Assembly (NCBI GenBank): GCA_030529625.1
Contig: JAUMWN010000023.1
Location: forward strand, 1 to 32,723
Source: Coriobacteriales bacterium
GTDB taxonomy: Bacteria > Actinomycetota > Coriobacteriia > Coriobacteriales > Atopobiaceae
Direction of reading: 5' to 3'
Length of the DNA stretch: 32,723 bases
Shown: piece after piece, positions 21,152-29,861 of the stretch
Layout: every line of letters starts with the position of its first letter
Position numbering within the stretch: position 1 is the first letter of the stretch
Made by a program: the position numbers and the translations under genes
Notes under the pieces: model-generated
Seen by the model: only the letters and a program-made list of their open reading frames with translations
Told to the model about the DNA's origin: nothing
The model's database searches: none

Positions 21152-22452
21152 TCCTGCACCTCCTCTCCCCGCACGATTCCCTCCGCCACGGCATGCGAGA
21201 CAAACGCGGGCTCGCGCACCAGGTTCCAGGTCCTTTCCACCTCGTCGAACCGCACGCACTCCGCAAGCTGTACGCCACCGCCATCCGCCCTGCTCACCTC
21301 GCTGAGCGAGGACAGAAAGCGGGACCCGTCCGCCATACGCCGTGACATAACGATGAGGTCCAGTGCCGAGGCAATCTGCTCCTCGATAATGTCGGTGGGA
21401 AGGTCCATGCCAAAGCGAGCCATGAGAACCAGACGCAACACCACCTCATCGGCAGTGCCGGCATGGCAGGTGGTAAGACTTCCGTCGTGGCCGGTGTTCA
21501 TGGCACTTATCATGTCGATGGCCTCCTCGCCGCGCACCTCGCCCACCACGATGCGGTCGGGACGCATGCGCAGCGCGTTCTTTACCAAGTCGCGGATGGT
21601 GACCTCACCCGTCCCCTCTATGGAGGCGTCACGCGCCTCCAGGCGCACCACGTTTGGATGCGAGTCGAAGCGCAGCTCCGCGGAGTCCTCGATGGTTACG
21701 ATGCGCTCGCGCTTGTCGATCTCGCACGACAGGGCGTTGAGCAGCGTGGTCTTTCCCGAGCCGGTGCCCCCGGCCACGGCGATGTCGCAGCGCGAGCGCA
21801 CCGCCCACCCCAAAAGCGTCGCATACCACTGGGGCACGGCCCCAAGCTCCACCAGCTGTTCCATCGACACGATGCGGTTGGAGAACTTGCGGATGGTGAC
21901 CGCCGGTCCGTCCACGGCTATGGGCGGTGCAACCGCATTGAGACGGTCGCCGTTGGCAAGGCGGGCGTTTACTATGGGGCTCGACTTGTCCAGACGCCGC
22001 CCCAGCGGCGCCAGTATGCGGTCCACCACGAGCATAATCTGATCGGCAGAGTCGAACACGCGCTGCGCGGGATGCAGCTCGCCGTCACGTTCGTAGAACA
22101 GGCGCTCACAACCGTTTACCATGATCTCGGTTATGGTGGGGTCCTCCAGCAGCGGTTGCAAGGGCCCCAGACCGCACACCTCATCGAGTACCTGGCTCAC
22201 CAGGAGCTCCCTGTCGGCGGGATCGAGCGACCCGTAGTCGCCGGTGTTGAGTATCGCCTGGCAGGCAACCTCAATCTCGGACCGTGCCGCCGCGACGTCT
22301 TCGTTTGCAGCGAGTGCCGCAACCGCAGACAGTCCCAGACGCTGGACCAGATCGTGCTTAAGACGACTCCTGTGCTCGGCTGCCAAGTGGCGGCTCTCAC
22401 TGGCCCGCGCGCCCGTGTCCTCGTGCTCTCGCACCCGCTCAAGGACCGACAT
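21130..22452 (-). CDS. tadA: TadA, CpaF-type secretion ATPase
   Basis: A 440-residue type II/IV secretion ATPase, the motor for Flp pilus assembly. The N-terminal domain (to about 190) is followed by the catalytic domain with Walker A GGTGSGKT (228-235), a conserved TIEDSAEL, the Asp/Glu box, a Walker B-like DRIVVGEVRG (299-308), and the histidine box SAMNTGHDGSLTTCHAGT. The N-terminal sequence EVCGLGPLQPLLEDPTITEIMVNG is the CpaF signature. The ATG at 22452 lies just past the tadZ stop codon and follows AAAGAGG; the frame stays open to 22533. The protein works on the cytoplasmic face against TadB/TadC. Confidence 0.96.
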   Translation of the reverse strand: MSVLERVREHEDTGARASESRHLAAEHRSRLKHDLVQRLGLSAVAALAANEDVAAARSEIEVACQAILNTGDYGSLDPADRELLVSQVLDEVCGLGPLQPLLEDPTITEIMVNGCERLFYERDGELHPAQRVFDSADQIMLVVDRILAPLGRRLDKSSPIVNARLANGDRLNAVAPPIAVDGPAVTIRKFSNRIVSMEQLVELGAVPQWYATLLGWAVRSRCDIAVAGGTGSGKTTLLNALSCEIDKRERIVTIEDSAELRFDSHPNVVRLEARDASIEGTGEVTIRDLVKNALRMRPDRIVVGEVRGEEAIDMISAMNTGHDGSLTTCHAGTADEVVLRLVLMARFGMDLPTDIIEEQIASALDLIVMSRRMADGSRFLSSLSEVSRADGGGVQLAECVRFDEVERTWNLVREPAFVSHAVAEGIVRGEEVQEWRRCVA

Positions 22453-22453
22453 G

Positions 22454-23944
22454 CTACATCGCCTCTTTCTTGCGACCAAACGTCCAGCGCGTGTGCGCCT
22501 CCTTGCGCTCCAGTGCACGCTTTGCCTCGGCATGATCGGGCAGACAACCCAGCTCAGCTAGCAGCTGCGCCAGCGCATGCGAAACAGAGTCCGAGAACCT
22601 CGACCCGAGCTCGAACAGCTCCTTGGGGTTTCCCTGGGCAAGGCAGGAAGCGACCTCCGCGCCACCGTCGGCTACCCGATACACCCTGGCCGTCTCAAGC
22701 CCCACATGGGCTCGGTTTACCGCAGTGTCGCCCCTACCGCGTGCGTTGCAGCGGTTGAGGACGCATGCGATGCGTGTACGGGCCACGCCCAACCGAACGG
22801 CAAGCGAGCCGAGGCGGGCCTGAGCCACGTTGGAGCCCGGACGTCCGTCGCACACGAGCAGCATGCGGTCGCACCGCTGAGCCACTTGGGCTACGGCGTC
22901 ATCGAAGGTCGTCGACGTATCGACAATAACCAGGTCGTAGTTGCGGGCAAGCACGTTTACGAGCCGCTCCACATGGGGCACCACCAGCTCCGACATCTCG
23001 GGGCGCACGGTCGAGCCCCAGAGCTCCAAACCCTGCGAGACCTCCACGCCAGCCTCGATCAGCTTCTGCTCCCCCTCGATCATGGCACCCGACGCACCCA
23101 GCAGGCTCACGGGCCCCGAGAGCCCAAAGCAGCTGTACAAGTTCCCAAAGGGAAGGTCCAGGTCGCACAGGGCAACGCGCAATCCCCACGACGACGCCGC
23201 ATGGGCCATGGTTGCCGCGATCGCGGTCTTGCCCACGCCTCCCCTACCCGAGAAGAGCGCCACGACTGGCGCCTTGCCCTGCGTGCACTCCTCTACGAGC
23301 CGCTTGGTTCTCCCGTTGTGCGCGCCACTCGTGTCATGCTCGCTCTGCACGATCGGCCCCTTGGGAGCCTCCTGCACGACCGCCTCCTCTACCAAAGGCG
23401 CAGCCGTCTTCTTGATTGCTGGCAAAACCGCCTCCTTGGTCGCAGGTGCAACCGCCTCCTTGGTCGAAGGCAAGCCCTGCCGTGCGGGAGATGCTCCCTG
23501 TACGTCCACCTTTGGGACCGACCGAAGCGCATCACCGTCCGGCTCCCGGGGAAGAAACAGCATGGTGGGGACCTCGTCGCATTGCAGGATGGGCTCCTCC
23601 AACTCGCAACCGTCGTTCTCCCATGCGCCAAGGTCCACGAGCTGCGAGATGCCCGCCTGCTGGGCACGTTCGAGCAGGTCGTGTGCAGGGTCGTGAGTGG
23701 CAAGCGCCACACAGGTCGCCGACTCGTCTCGCACGATTGCCGCGGCCACGTTGATGCTGGAGATCGAACCCGCAAGAGGTCCCACCATCACACCCAGCTC
23801 CCTGTTGGACTCCTGCGCCCACTGCCTCAGCTCCTGTGCGTCGCCCGCGAACGAGAGCGTTGCCGAGGGGTCGTGCGCACCCAACGCCCTTCTTAGGTCC
23901 TTTCTTTCGTCCTCGTCGCACAACGCGATCCATGCACTTGTCAT
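22454..23944 (-). CDS. tadZ: TadZ/CpaE-type ParA-like localisation protein
   Basis: A 496-residue protein starting MTSAWIALCDEDERKDL. The N-terminal receiver-like domain (1-120) lacks a phosphorylatable Asp box, as in CpaE/TadZ. A low-complexity hinge (about 158-195) holds near-tandem TKEAVAPA, TKEAVLPA and IKKTAAPL repeats. The ParA/MinD-like ATPase domain begins VVALFSGRGGVGKTAIA (232-240): the deviant Walker A has Arg where MinD has the signature Lys. It continues with VALCDLDLPFGN and VIVDTSTTFDDA. TadZ marks the assembly site at the pole. Its GTG-started extension (23965) overlaps the upstream stop and is less likely than the ATG at 23944. The stop is 2 nt from the tadA ATG. Confidence 0.92.
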   Translation of the reverse strand: MTSAWIALCDEDERKDLRRALGAHDPSATLSFAGDAQELRQWAQESNRELGVMVGPLAGSISSINVAAAIVRDESATCVALATHDPAHDLLERAQQAGISQLVDLGAWENDGCELEEPILQCDEVPTMLFLPREPDGDALRSVPKVDVQGASPARQGLPSTKEAVAPATKEAVLPAIKKTAAPLVEEAVVQEAPKGPIVQSEHDTSGAHNGRTKRLVEECTQGKAPVVALFSGRGGVGKTAIAATMAHAASSWGLRVALCDLDLPFGNLYSCFGLSGPVSLLGASGAMIEGEQKLIEAGVEVSQGLELWGSTVRPEMSELVVPHVERLVNVLARNYDLVIVDTSTTFDDAVAQVAQRCDRMLLVCDGRPGSNVAQARLGSLAVRLGVARTRIACVLNRCNARGRGDTAVNRAHVGLETARVYRVADGGAEVASCLAQGNPKELFELGSRFSDSVSHALAQLLAELGCLPDHAEAKRALERKEAHTRWTFGRKKEAM

Positions 23945-23961
23945 AACGCCATCACCTGTCC

Positions 23962-24702
23962 TCACTCGTCCTTGCCGTCTTCCTTGCCCTGCCCGTCTCC
24001 CGCTCCCTGCCCATCCTTTTGCGCGGGTGGGACGTCCTTGCCGGACCGCTCGCCGTCCTGGGGCGCCTGCCTCACGTCCTCGGCCGGGACTACCAGTCGT
24101 AGGTCACCTGAGGTGCTGGCATAGAGCACGCCTGAGACATCCTTTGCCGGCACGGCAATCGTGAGCGAGCCGCGCGTCGCCATCGCACCCGTATTACCCG
24201 GCACCGCGAGTACGATGGCGCTGGAGCAGATTACCTCGGTCGCGGACTCCAGTGTTCGGTACGCGGTCACGTGCGCCCCCACCCGCACTGCCGCAGACAC
24301 CCCGAGCTTGTCGGTTATGGGTACCGACACCGCCACGTGGCCCGCGGGAATGTCAGCGATTTGCGAGGCATCCCTAAAGTTGAGAGCCGTTAGTGGCGCA
24401 CCCTCGGCCACCGGTACCGTCACCTCACGACCCACCGCATCCGCCATGTCCGTAACCGCACCCGCTGGGGCAAGCGACGAGAGCCAGTCCCGCGAGCTCA
24501 CGTCGGTGGCGGCGACCACCTCGCCGGCCTCCATGGCACGAGACGAAACGACGAGGCTCACCACCTCTCCGCCGTAGCGCTCGAGCGCCTGCGCTCGGTC
24601 GCGCTGGGCCTGGGCTCGCACCGACCCCCCATATGCCAGGCTTGCCGCCACCGCAAGCACCCCGCACGCACACGAGAGCGCGATCCTCGTTCTTCTTTGC
24701 AT
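23962..24702 (-). CDS. CpaB/RcpC-like SAF-domain pilus protein, first gene of the Tad operon
   Basis: A 246-residue protein. It has an N-terminal hydrophobic segment (about 7-30), then a SAF-type domain: VVSLVVSSRAMEAGEVVAATDVSS (residues 45-70) and VGREVTVPVAEGAPLTALNF (about 90-110). The domain is followed by a beta-rich periplasmic part (HVAVSVPITDKLGVSAAVRVG) and a lysine/glutamate/glycine-rich C-terminal tail. CpaB/RcpC proteins help assemble Tad pili in diderms; this is the monoderm version, with no secretin gene nearby. AGGAGG lies 4 nt before the ATG, and the upstream ~130 nt holds the probable promoter, which I could not place. Confidence 0.85.
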   Translation of the reverse strand: MQRRTRIALSCACGVLAVAASLAYGGSVRAQAQRDRAQALERYGGEVVSLVVSSRAMEAGEVVAATDVSSRDWLSSLAPAGAVTDMADAVGREVTVPVAEGAPLTALNFRDASQIADIPAGHVAVSVPITDKLGVSAAVRVGAHVTAYRTLESATEVICSSAIVLAVPGNTGAMATRGSLTIAVPAKDVSGVLYASTSGDLRLVVPAEDVRQAPQDGERSGKDVPPAQKDGQGAGDGQGKEDGKDE

Positions 24703-24911
24703 GTGGCCTCCTCACCTGTTTCTTGCTTGGGTTTCTTCTTGCGCCCGCACCACAATTGTGAGAGCCACGCAAAGCCCCTGCCCGTACTTTTGTTGGCCAC
24801 GTCGCAGCGAGCACACGCATAAGTCACAGCAATTGCGCGCCAAGGTGCAAACTCGCAGGTAAACTGGCTGCACGCGTTGACCCAAAAGGGTGCACGATCG
24901 ACGGTCGCGCC

Positions 24912-24940
24912 AAAAAAAGCCCCTCTGAGGGGCCCTTTTT
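24912..24940. terminator. rho-independent terminator, usable on both strands
   Basis: A-run, then GCCCC TCTGA GGGGC, then CCTTTTT. The minus strand reads GAGGGGC followed by a run of seven T, the stronger direction; this would stop transcripts coming from the rsgA side before they enter the Tad operon. Confidence 0.8.
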
Positions 24941-25013
24941 GACCGGACTATGCACGGCCTTGCTCAGTTTTGCTCATATTTGCTTTTGGGATAATGACTG
25001 GCGCCCTTCGTGC

Positions 25014-25115
25014 GTGTCCGTAAGGGAAGAGGTACCTTTGGGACACGTCCGGCAACCCTTGCGTTACGGTATTCCCTGTCCAGTGTCCCAAAGGTACCTC
25101 TTCCCTTACGGACAC
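25014..25115. repeat. 33-bp perfect inverted repeat with GGTACC core
   Basis: Arms 25014-25046 and 25083-25115 are exact complements, with a 36-nt loop. The core is GAAGAGGTACCTTTGGGAC. The window's right end carries a relative. It probably also terminates transcripts from rsgA on the minus strand, although it lacks a T-run. Confidence 0.85.
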
Positions 25116-25227
25116 GATGTAGCTCAGTCATGGCGTTAAAGAAAGCCGTCATGTCCCCGCTCCCGGCAGGGCGTCAATCGGACGGCAAAACATATTGCCG
25201 TCGTCCAAGCCGCGCTCAGCGTCACGG

Positions 25228-25430
25228 TTTGGGGCGCGTGAACGGCCACCTCGGTCGACATCGTTCACGCGCCCCATAAATTGTTGTCGTAATGGCGCGC
25301 CAACAGGCATTTTGTCGACAGCCATCCGCACTTTTTGGGGCACGTGAATTGAGAGGATGTACCGCCAATTCACGCGCCCCAAAAAATAACGATTAGACAT
25401 GTCCATCAACTGGGGTTATACGGTTTTGGA
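25228..25430. repeat. double-hairpin intergenic repeat, copy 2
   Basis: Hairpin A has arms 25231-25244 and 25262-25275 (14 bp perfect). Hairpin B has arms 25333-25351 and 25366-25384 (18 of 19 bp). The central segment GCGCGCCAACAGGCATTTTG and the tail CATCAACTGGGGTTATAC match copy 1 at 5878-6080, in the same orientation and over the same length. Confidence 0.85.
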
Positions 25431-25641
25431 ATGTGTATACGGGGACACGCGAAACAGGGCACGGCCACGCGGCCTTCCCGCTGGGAGACATCTTCCCCAA
25501 ACTGCTGTCAACGTTGTCGATAGGCGTCTGAAAAGGACGGCGGCATTCTGGGACACATAAGGGTCTCCGAAGCGCCTTATTCGTTCCCAAACGCTACCAA
25601 CCCCACTCGGACCGGACAGCCAGCACCGCTGCCCACTCCCG

Positions 25642-26832
25642 CTACAGTACGATGTCGGGGTCCAGGGTTGCCTTGCTTGCCCGCATCTCGGAGGCCAGGG
25701 ACAGATAGGCCTCGAGGCGTCTGGCGTCCTGGTCTGTGCCAAAGCGCGCGCGCACCTCACAACCCGGCTCGTGCGTGTGCGTGCAGTCCCTGAACTTGCA
25801 GTGACGTGCGGCATCGGCAATGGCGGGAAACACCATGGCCAGACCGCGTTCGTGCCCCACCAGCTGAAGCGTGCGCAGTCCTGGTTCGTCCACGATTACC
25901 CCTGCTCCAGGTATGGCGACCATGCGCCTCGCCACAGTGGTGTGGCGCCCCACGCCGTCCGACTCGCGCACGGCGCCCGTCTCCAGAGACTCGCGTCCCA
26001 ACAGTGCGTTAAGCAAGGTGGACTTGCCCACTCCCGACGGCCCCAGCATGATGCCCACCTTGCCTGCTGGCACCAGCTCGCGCACGCACTCCACGCCCCA
26101 AGCCCCACCAGCTTGGACCGCAGCCTGTGCAAGTGCCTCACAGTCACCGTCGCCCTCGAGGGAGTCGACGGCCACCACCGCACAGCCCTCTCCCAGGACC
26201 TCCCGCACATAGCCAACCGAATCTCGCACCAGGTCCGCGCTCGCCTGCGCGGCCTTGGTGAGCACCACGGCAACGTGCGCGCCACAGTCACGCGCCACCA
26301 CGGCTGACCGCACGATCCTGCCCGAGGATATTCTCCACTCCTCGAGCGCCTGCACCACCAGCACCACGTCCACGTTGGCAGCAAGCGTCTGGCGCTCGCC
26401 CCGCGAACCACCCTTCCAGCGGGCAATATCGCTCGTACGCGGCAGGATGCACTCGATGAGGCCCATGTCGTGGCCTTGGGGACTTCGCACGCATACCCAG
26501 TCCCCCACGGCCACACGCGAGAAGTCGCCCTTGGTAAGGCGCGCCGCGAACTCAGCCCTAAACACGCTCTTCTCGGTGAGCACGGCGGGAAAGCCACGGT
26601 CGAGCCTCACGACGCATCCCAGCGCAAGCTGCGTGGAGTCGCCATCCCTGCCCTGGACCTCCTCGCAATACCGCCCGTATGCAGTCCGCTGCTCCTCGCT
26701 GGGTCGCAGGTCCCCAAACTCGGGAAGCTCCGAGAGAGAGGAGAGGGCCGGCAGGGACGCCGGGTCCCTGCCGGCCCCAGCCAGTGCCTTGCGACGAATG
26801 CTGCGCTTGGTCCTGCTGTTGCGCTTCGCCAT
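25642..26832 (-). CDS. rsgA: ribosome small subunit-dependent GTPase RsgA
   Basis: A 396-residue circularly permuted GTPase that checks 30S subunit maturation. The order is an OB-fold (about 70-140), then the G4 position in VAVVLTKAAQA (191-195), then the P-loop GPSGVGKS (264-271), G2-like GRHTT (295-299), G3 DEPG (315-318), and a zinc-binding knuckle CKFRDCTHTHEPGC (345-358). The usual G4 motif NKxD is replaced by T-K-A-A, so the specificity-setting Asp is missing. A lysine/arginine-rich N-terminus precedes the OB domain. The start at 26832 follows GGGAG by 8 nt; it begins only 20 nt after the calcium ATPase stop, so the two are probably cotranscribed. Confidence 0.93.
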   Translation of the reverse strand: MAKRNSRTKRSIRRKALAGAGRDPASLPALSSLSELPEFGDLRPSEEQRTAYGRYCEEVQGRDGDSTQLALGCVVRLDRGFPAVLTEKSVFRAEFAARLTKGDFSRVAVGDWVCVRSPQGHDMGLIECILPRTSDIARWKGGSRGERQTLAANVDVVLVVQALEEWRISSGRIVRSAVVARDCGAHVAVVLTKAAQASADLVRDSVGYVREVLGEGCAVVAVDSLEGDGDCEALAQAAVQAGGAWGVECVRELVPAGKVGIMLGPSGVGKSTLLNALLGRESLETGAVRESDGVGRHTTVARRMVAIPGAGVIVDEPGLRTLQLVGHERGLAMVFPAIADAARHCKFRDCTHTHEPGCEVRARFGTDQDARRLEAYLSLASEMRASKATLDPDIVL

Positions 26833-26852
26833 GGCTCGCACTCCCTTACACG

Positions 26853-29567
26853 CTACACGTTGCCCTTTACCTTAGACTTGTCCACCGCGCGCATGATCGC
26901 CTTGTACACCTCCATGATGGGGATGATAAGAATGGCCAGACCCAAGGCCATGCCATAGTGCCTCATGTCGAGCACGGTGAAGCTGAACAGATTCGCCAAG
27001 AACGGAATCTCGGTAACGAGGAAGGTGAGCAGGAACGCAACGCCAAAGGCGCCCCACAGCCACCAGTTCTGCGTCTTCAGGGTGAAGATCGACTGCCTGC
27101 GGCTGCGCATGTTGAAGGAATGGAACATCTCAACCATGGACAGCGTGAGGAACGCCATGGTCATGCCCTCGTGTGCCATCTCGGGATTCGCCTGCAGCAT
27201 GACCACAAGATCGGGCAGACCCATCGCACCGTACTCGGCAATCGTGCCCAGGTAGAAGCTCACCAGCGTGAGAATGGAGATCACCACACCCTGCACGATG
27301 CAGTCGAGGCCCATGCCACCGGCAAAGATGCCCTCGCGCGAGTCGCGCGGCTCCCGCTTCATGATGTCGGGCTCGGCGTCCTCCATGCTCATGGCAAGTG
27401 CCGGCAGGGAGTCGGTGATGAGGTTAATCCACAGCAGGTGGGCAGGCTCGAGGATGGTAAAGCCAATCATGGATGCCACGAACACGGCGATGACCTCGGC
27501 CAGGTTGGACGAGAGCAGGAACTGGATGCACTTGCGAATGTTGTCGTAGATCCTGCGACCCTCTTCCACGGCCGCGACGATGGTGGCGAAGTTGTCGTCG
27601 GCAAGCACCATGTCGGCCACGTTCTTGGTGACGTCGGTACCCGTGATGCCCATGCCCACGCCAATGTCGGCCTTCTTGATGGACGGTGCGTCGTTTACGC
27701 CGTCACCAGTCATGGCAACGATCTTGTCCTTCTTCTTCCAGGCCTCCACGATACGGACCTTGTGCTCGGGCTGCACGCGAGCGTACACGCCGAACTCCTC
27801 GATGCGGGTGGTGAGGTCCTCGTCGGAGATGCGGTCAAGCTCCGCGCCCGTTATGGCCTGGTCGCGGCGCTCCACGATGCCAAGCTCCTTGCCAATCGCC
27901 ACGGCGGTGTCTATGTGGTCGCCTGTGATCATAACCACGCGAATGCCCGCGGAGTGCGCCTCGACGATGGCGTCCTTGACCTCGGGACGCACCGGATCGA
28001 TCATGCCGCACAGACCCACGTAGATGAGGTCATGCTCGAGGAAGTCCGCATCGTAGCTCTCGGGTTCCTCGTCCCACACTCGGCGGGCGGCGGCCAGGAC
28101 GCGCAGCGCCTGGTCGGCCATCTCCTTGTTGGCCTCCATAATCTCGGCGCGAATCTTGTCGGTCATGGGCACGATGCCATCCTTGCGCTTGACGTAGGCG
28201 CAACGGGAGAGGATCACGTCGGGACCGCCCTTGGTGTGCTGCACGATCTTGCCGCTGCGCGTGCGGACGACAACGCTCATCATCTTGCGGCCCGAGTCGA
28301 ACGGCGCCTCGCCAATGCGCGGACGGCTGGCCTCCAGGTCGCGCGTGGTAAAGCCCAGCTTGGCGGCATCGGCCACAAGTGCGGCCTCGGTAGGCTCACC
28401 GACGGCCTCCTGCGCCGCGTCATCCCACTTGGCGTCGGAGCACAGGGCCATGGTGCGCACCAGCGCGTCCATGTCCTCGCCCTCGTGGCGCACGACGGTC
28501 ATCTTGTTTTGGGTGAGGGTGCCGGTCTTGTCGGAGCAGATGAGCTGCGTGCAGCCCAGCGTCTCCACGGCGGTGAGCTTGCGGATGATGGCGTTATGAT
28601 GGCTCATCTTGGTAACGCCGATGGACAACACGATGGTGACCACGGCGGCAAGGCCCTCAGGAATGGCCGCGACCGCCAGCGACACGGCGGTCATGAAGGT
28701 AGCGAGCACCAGGTCGATGTCGCTGAAGAAGGCAAGCCCGCCATGTTGGATCATGCCAATAACGATGATGAAGGCGCAGATTGCCACGACCAGGATGGTA
28801 AGGATCCTGGAGAGCTCCGCGAGCTTGATCTGCAGGGGCGTCTGCTCGTCCTCGGCCTTGGCCAGGGCGTCGGCGATCTTGCCCATCTCGGTATCCATGC
28901 CCGTGCCCACGACCACGGCCTTGCCGCGACCATACACGACCACGGAACCCATGTAGCACATGTTCTTGCGGTCACCCAGCGGAATGTCGTCCTCGCCAGC
29001 AGCAATCGCCAGCTTGTCGGCGTGCTTCTCCACCGCAACGGACTCTCCCGTGAGCGCGGCCTCCTCCACCTTCATGCTGGCGGCCTCCAGGATGCGGCAG
29101 TCTGCCGGCACGGAGTCGCCGGCCTCAAGCACCACCACGTCACCCAGCACGAGCTCGGAGGAAGGAACGACCACGATGCGGCCGTCGCGGATTACCTTGC
29201 TCTGCGCGGCGGCCATCTCCTGCAAGGCGTCCAGGGCCTCCTCTGCCTTGCTCTCCTGGATAACACCCAGTACCGAGTTGAGGATGACCACGAACAGGAT
29301 GATGCCCACGTCGGCCCATTCCTCGCCGTTGCCTTCATACATGGCCACAACGGCCGACACGACAGCGGCCACAAGGAGCATGATGATCATGGGGTCGGCC
29401 ATCTGCGCAAAGAAACGCTTCCACATGGGGGTCTTCTCACCCTCGTCGAGCTTATTGAGCCCGTACTGCTCAAGGCGTGAACGTGCCTCGGCCGCCGAGA
29501 GACCCCTGTCCTCGTCGGAGCGCTGTTCCTGCAGCACGCTGGCCGTATCCTGCAAATAAGGCTTCAT
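26853..29567 (-). CDS. calcium-transporting P-type ATPase (PMR1/SERCA-like)
   Basis: A 904-residue P2-type ATPase that pumps calcium out of the cytoplasm. The cation-transporter N domain comes first (1-70), then paired hydrophobic segments M1/M2 (about 58-105), the actuator loop TGES (173-176), M3/M4 with the calcium-site motif AIPEGL (302-306), the phosphorylation site ICSDKTGTLTQNK (Asp346), the nucleotide-binding KGGPDVIL, the hinge TGDGVNDAPSIKKADIGVGMGITG, and six C-terminal hydrophobic segments. AGGAGGAGG lies just before the ATG at 29567. The PEGL motif and the length fit group IIA/IIB pumps, which are most often annotated as calcium-exporting; a manganese role as in PMR1 is also possible. 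It precedes rsgA by 20 nt. Confidence 0.93.
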   Translation of the reverse strand: MKPYLQDTASVLQEQRSDEDRGLSAAEARSRLEQYGLNKLDEGEKTPMWKRFFAQMADPMIIMLLVAAVVSAVVAMYEGNGEEWADVGIILFVVILNSVLGVIQESKAEEALDALQEMAAAQSKVIRDGRIVVVPSSELVLGDVVVLEAGDSVPADCRILEAASMKVEEAALTGESVAVEKHADKLAIAAGEDDIPLGDRKNMCYMGSVVVYGRGKAVVVGTGMDTEMGKIADALAKAEDEQTPLQIKLAELSRILTILVVAICAFIIVIGMIQHGGLAFFSDIDLVLATFMTAVSLAVAAIPEGLAAVVTIVLSIGVTKMSHHNAIIRKLTAVETLGCTQLICSDKTGTLTQNKMTVVRHEGEDMDALVRTMALCSDAKWDDAAQEAVGEPTEAALVADAAKLGFTTRDLEASRPRIGEAPFDSGRKMMSVVVRTRSGKIVQHTKGGPDVILSRCAYVKRKDGIVPMTDKIRAEIMEANKEMADQALRVLAAARRVWDEEPESYDADFLEHDLIYVGLCGMIDPVRPEVKDAIVEAHSAGIRVVMITGDHIDTAVAIGKELGIVERRDQAITGAELDRISDEDLTTRIEEFGVYARVQPEHKVRIVEAWKKKDKIVAMTGDGVNDAPSIKKADIGVGMGITGTDVTKNVADMVLADDNFATIVAAVEEGRRIYDNIRKCIQFLLSSNLAEVIAVFVASMIGFTILEPAHLLWINLITDSLPALAMSMEDAEPDIMKREPRDSREGIFAGGMGLDCIVQGVVISILTLVSFYLGTIAEYGAMGLPDLVVMLQANPEMAHEGMTMAFLTLSMVEMFHSFNMRSRRQSIFTLKTQNWWLWGAFGVAFLLTFLVTEIPFLANLFSFTVLDMRHYGMALGLAILIIPIMEVYKAIMRAVDKSKVKGNV

Positions 29568-29861
29568 GCATCCTCCTCCTGGGTACATGTCCTACGGAAT
29601 TGATTCCCAATCTACTCCCCAGGAAGGGCTAGGGCTCACCAACACCGATTACGTGGACGGTTGCGGACATGCTCCAATATACTCCAACCAACGGCCCCAT
29701 AACAACCACGATATCCCCCAGTTGTATGGCAGGTTGGTCCGTACGTGCTCTGTGGCACGCATCGACCATGCAGTCTTGCAGAACCCCCATGGACACCCCG
29801 CTGCGCATCAAAAACGGCCCCCGTTGCCGGGGGCCGCACTACCTACGCTATGCGTGTGTTA
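29568..29861. other. 294-bp intergenic region between the P-ATPase and D-LDH genes
   Basis: It holds the D-LDH terminator (29810-29836) and the P-ATPase promoter region. A minus-strand 60-residue frame at 29629-29811 has no ribosome-binding site and no known family, and I do not call it a gene. Confidence 0.5.
29810..29836 (-). terminator. rho-independent terminator of the D-lactate dehydrogenase gene
   Basis: On the minus strand the stem CGGCCCCC/GGGGGCCG (29836-29829 with 29822-29815), with a 6-nt loop, is followed by TTTTTG. It lies 26 nt after the ldh stop codon. Confidence 0.9.

Larger units (their letters stand above)
24703..25641. other. 939-bp intergenic region between the Tad operon and rsgA
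   Basis: I see no convincing gene. From left to right it holds the Tad promoter/leader region (24703-24900), a two-way terminator (24912-24940), a 33-bp perfect inverted repeat (25014-25115), a double-hairpin repeat (25228-25430), and a stretch with no recognised structure (25431-25641). Confidence 0.7.

Noticed and set aside
20651..22042. A 463-residue + strand frame opposite tadA/tadB
   Set aside because: Antisense shadow with Arg/Ser/Thr-rich low-complexity sequence.
24558..24827. A minus-strand 89-residue frame before the cpaB-like gene
   Set aside because: It is GTG-started with no ribosome-binding site, overlaps the cpaB-like gene in another frame, and has no domain.
25014..25115. CRISPR-like spacing of the GGTACC repeat arms
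   Set aside because: There are only two inverted arms with one unique loop, not direct repeats with several spacers; no cas genes are in the window.
25120..25200. A tRNA-like start GTAGCTCAGT near 25119
   Set aside because: No matching acceptor stem, anticodon stem or T-loop follows.
26679..29480. A 933-residue + strand frame opposite the calcium ATPase and rsgA
   Set aside because: It is antisense to clear domains; histidine- and glycine-rich composition without motifs shows it is a shadow.
29629..29811. A minus-strand 60-residue frame between D-LDH and the P-ATPase
   Set aside because: It lies behind the D-LDH terminator, has no ribosome-binding site and no recognised family.
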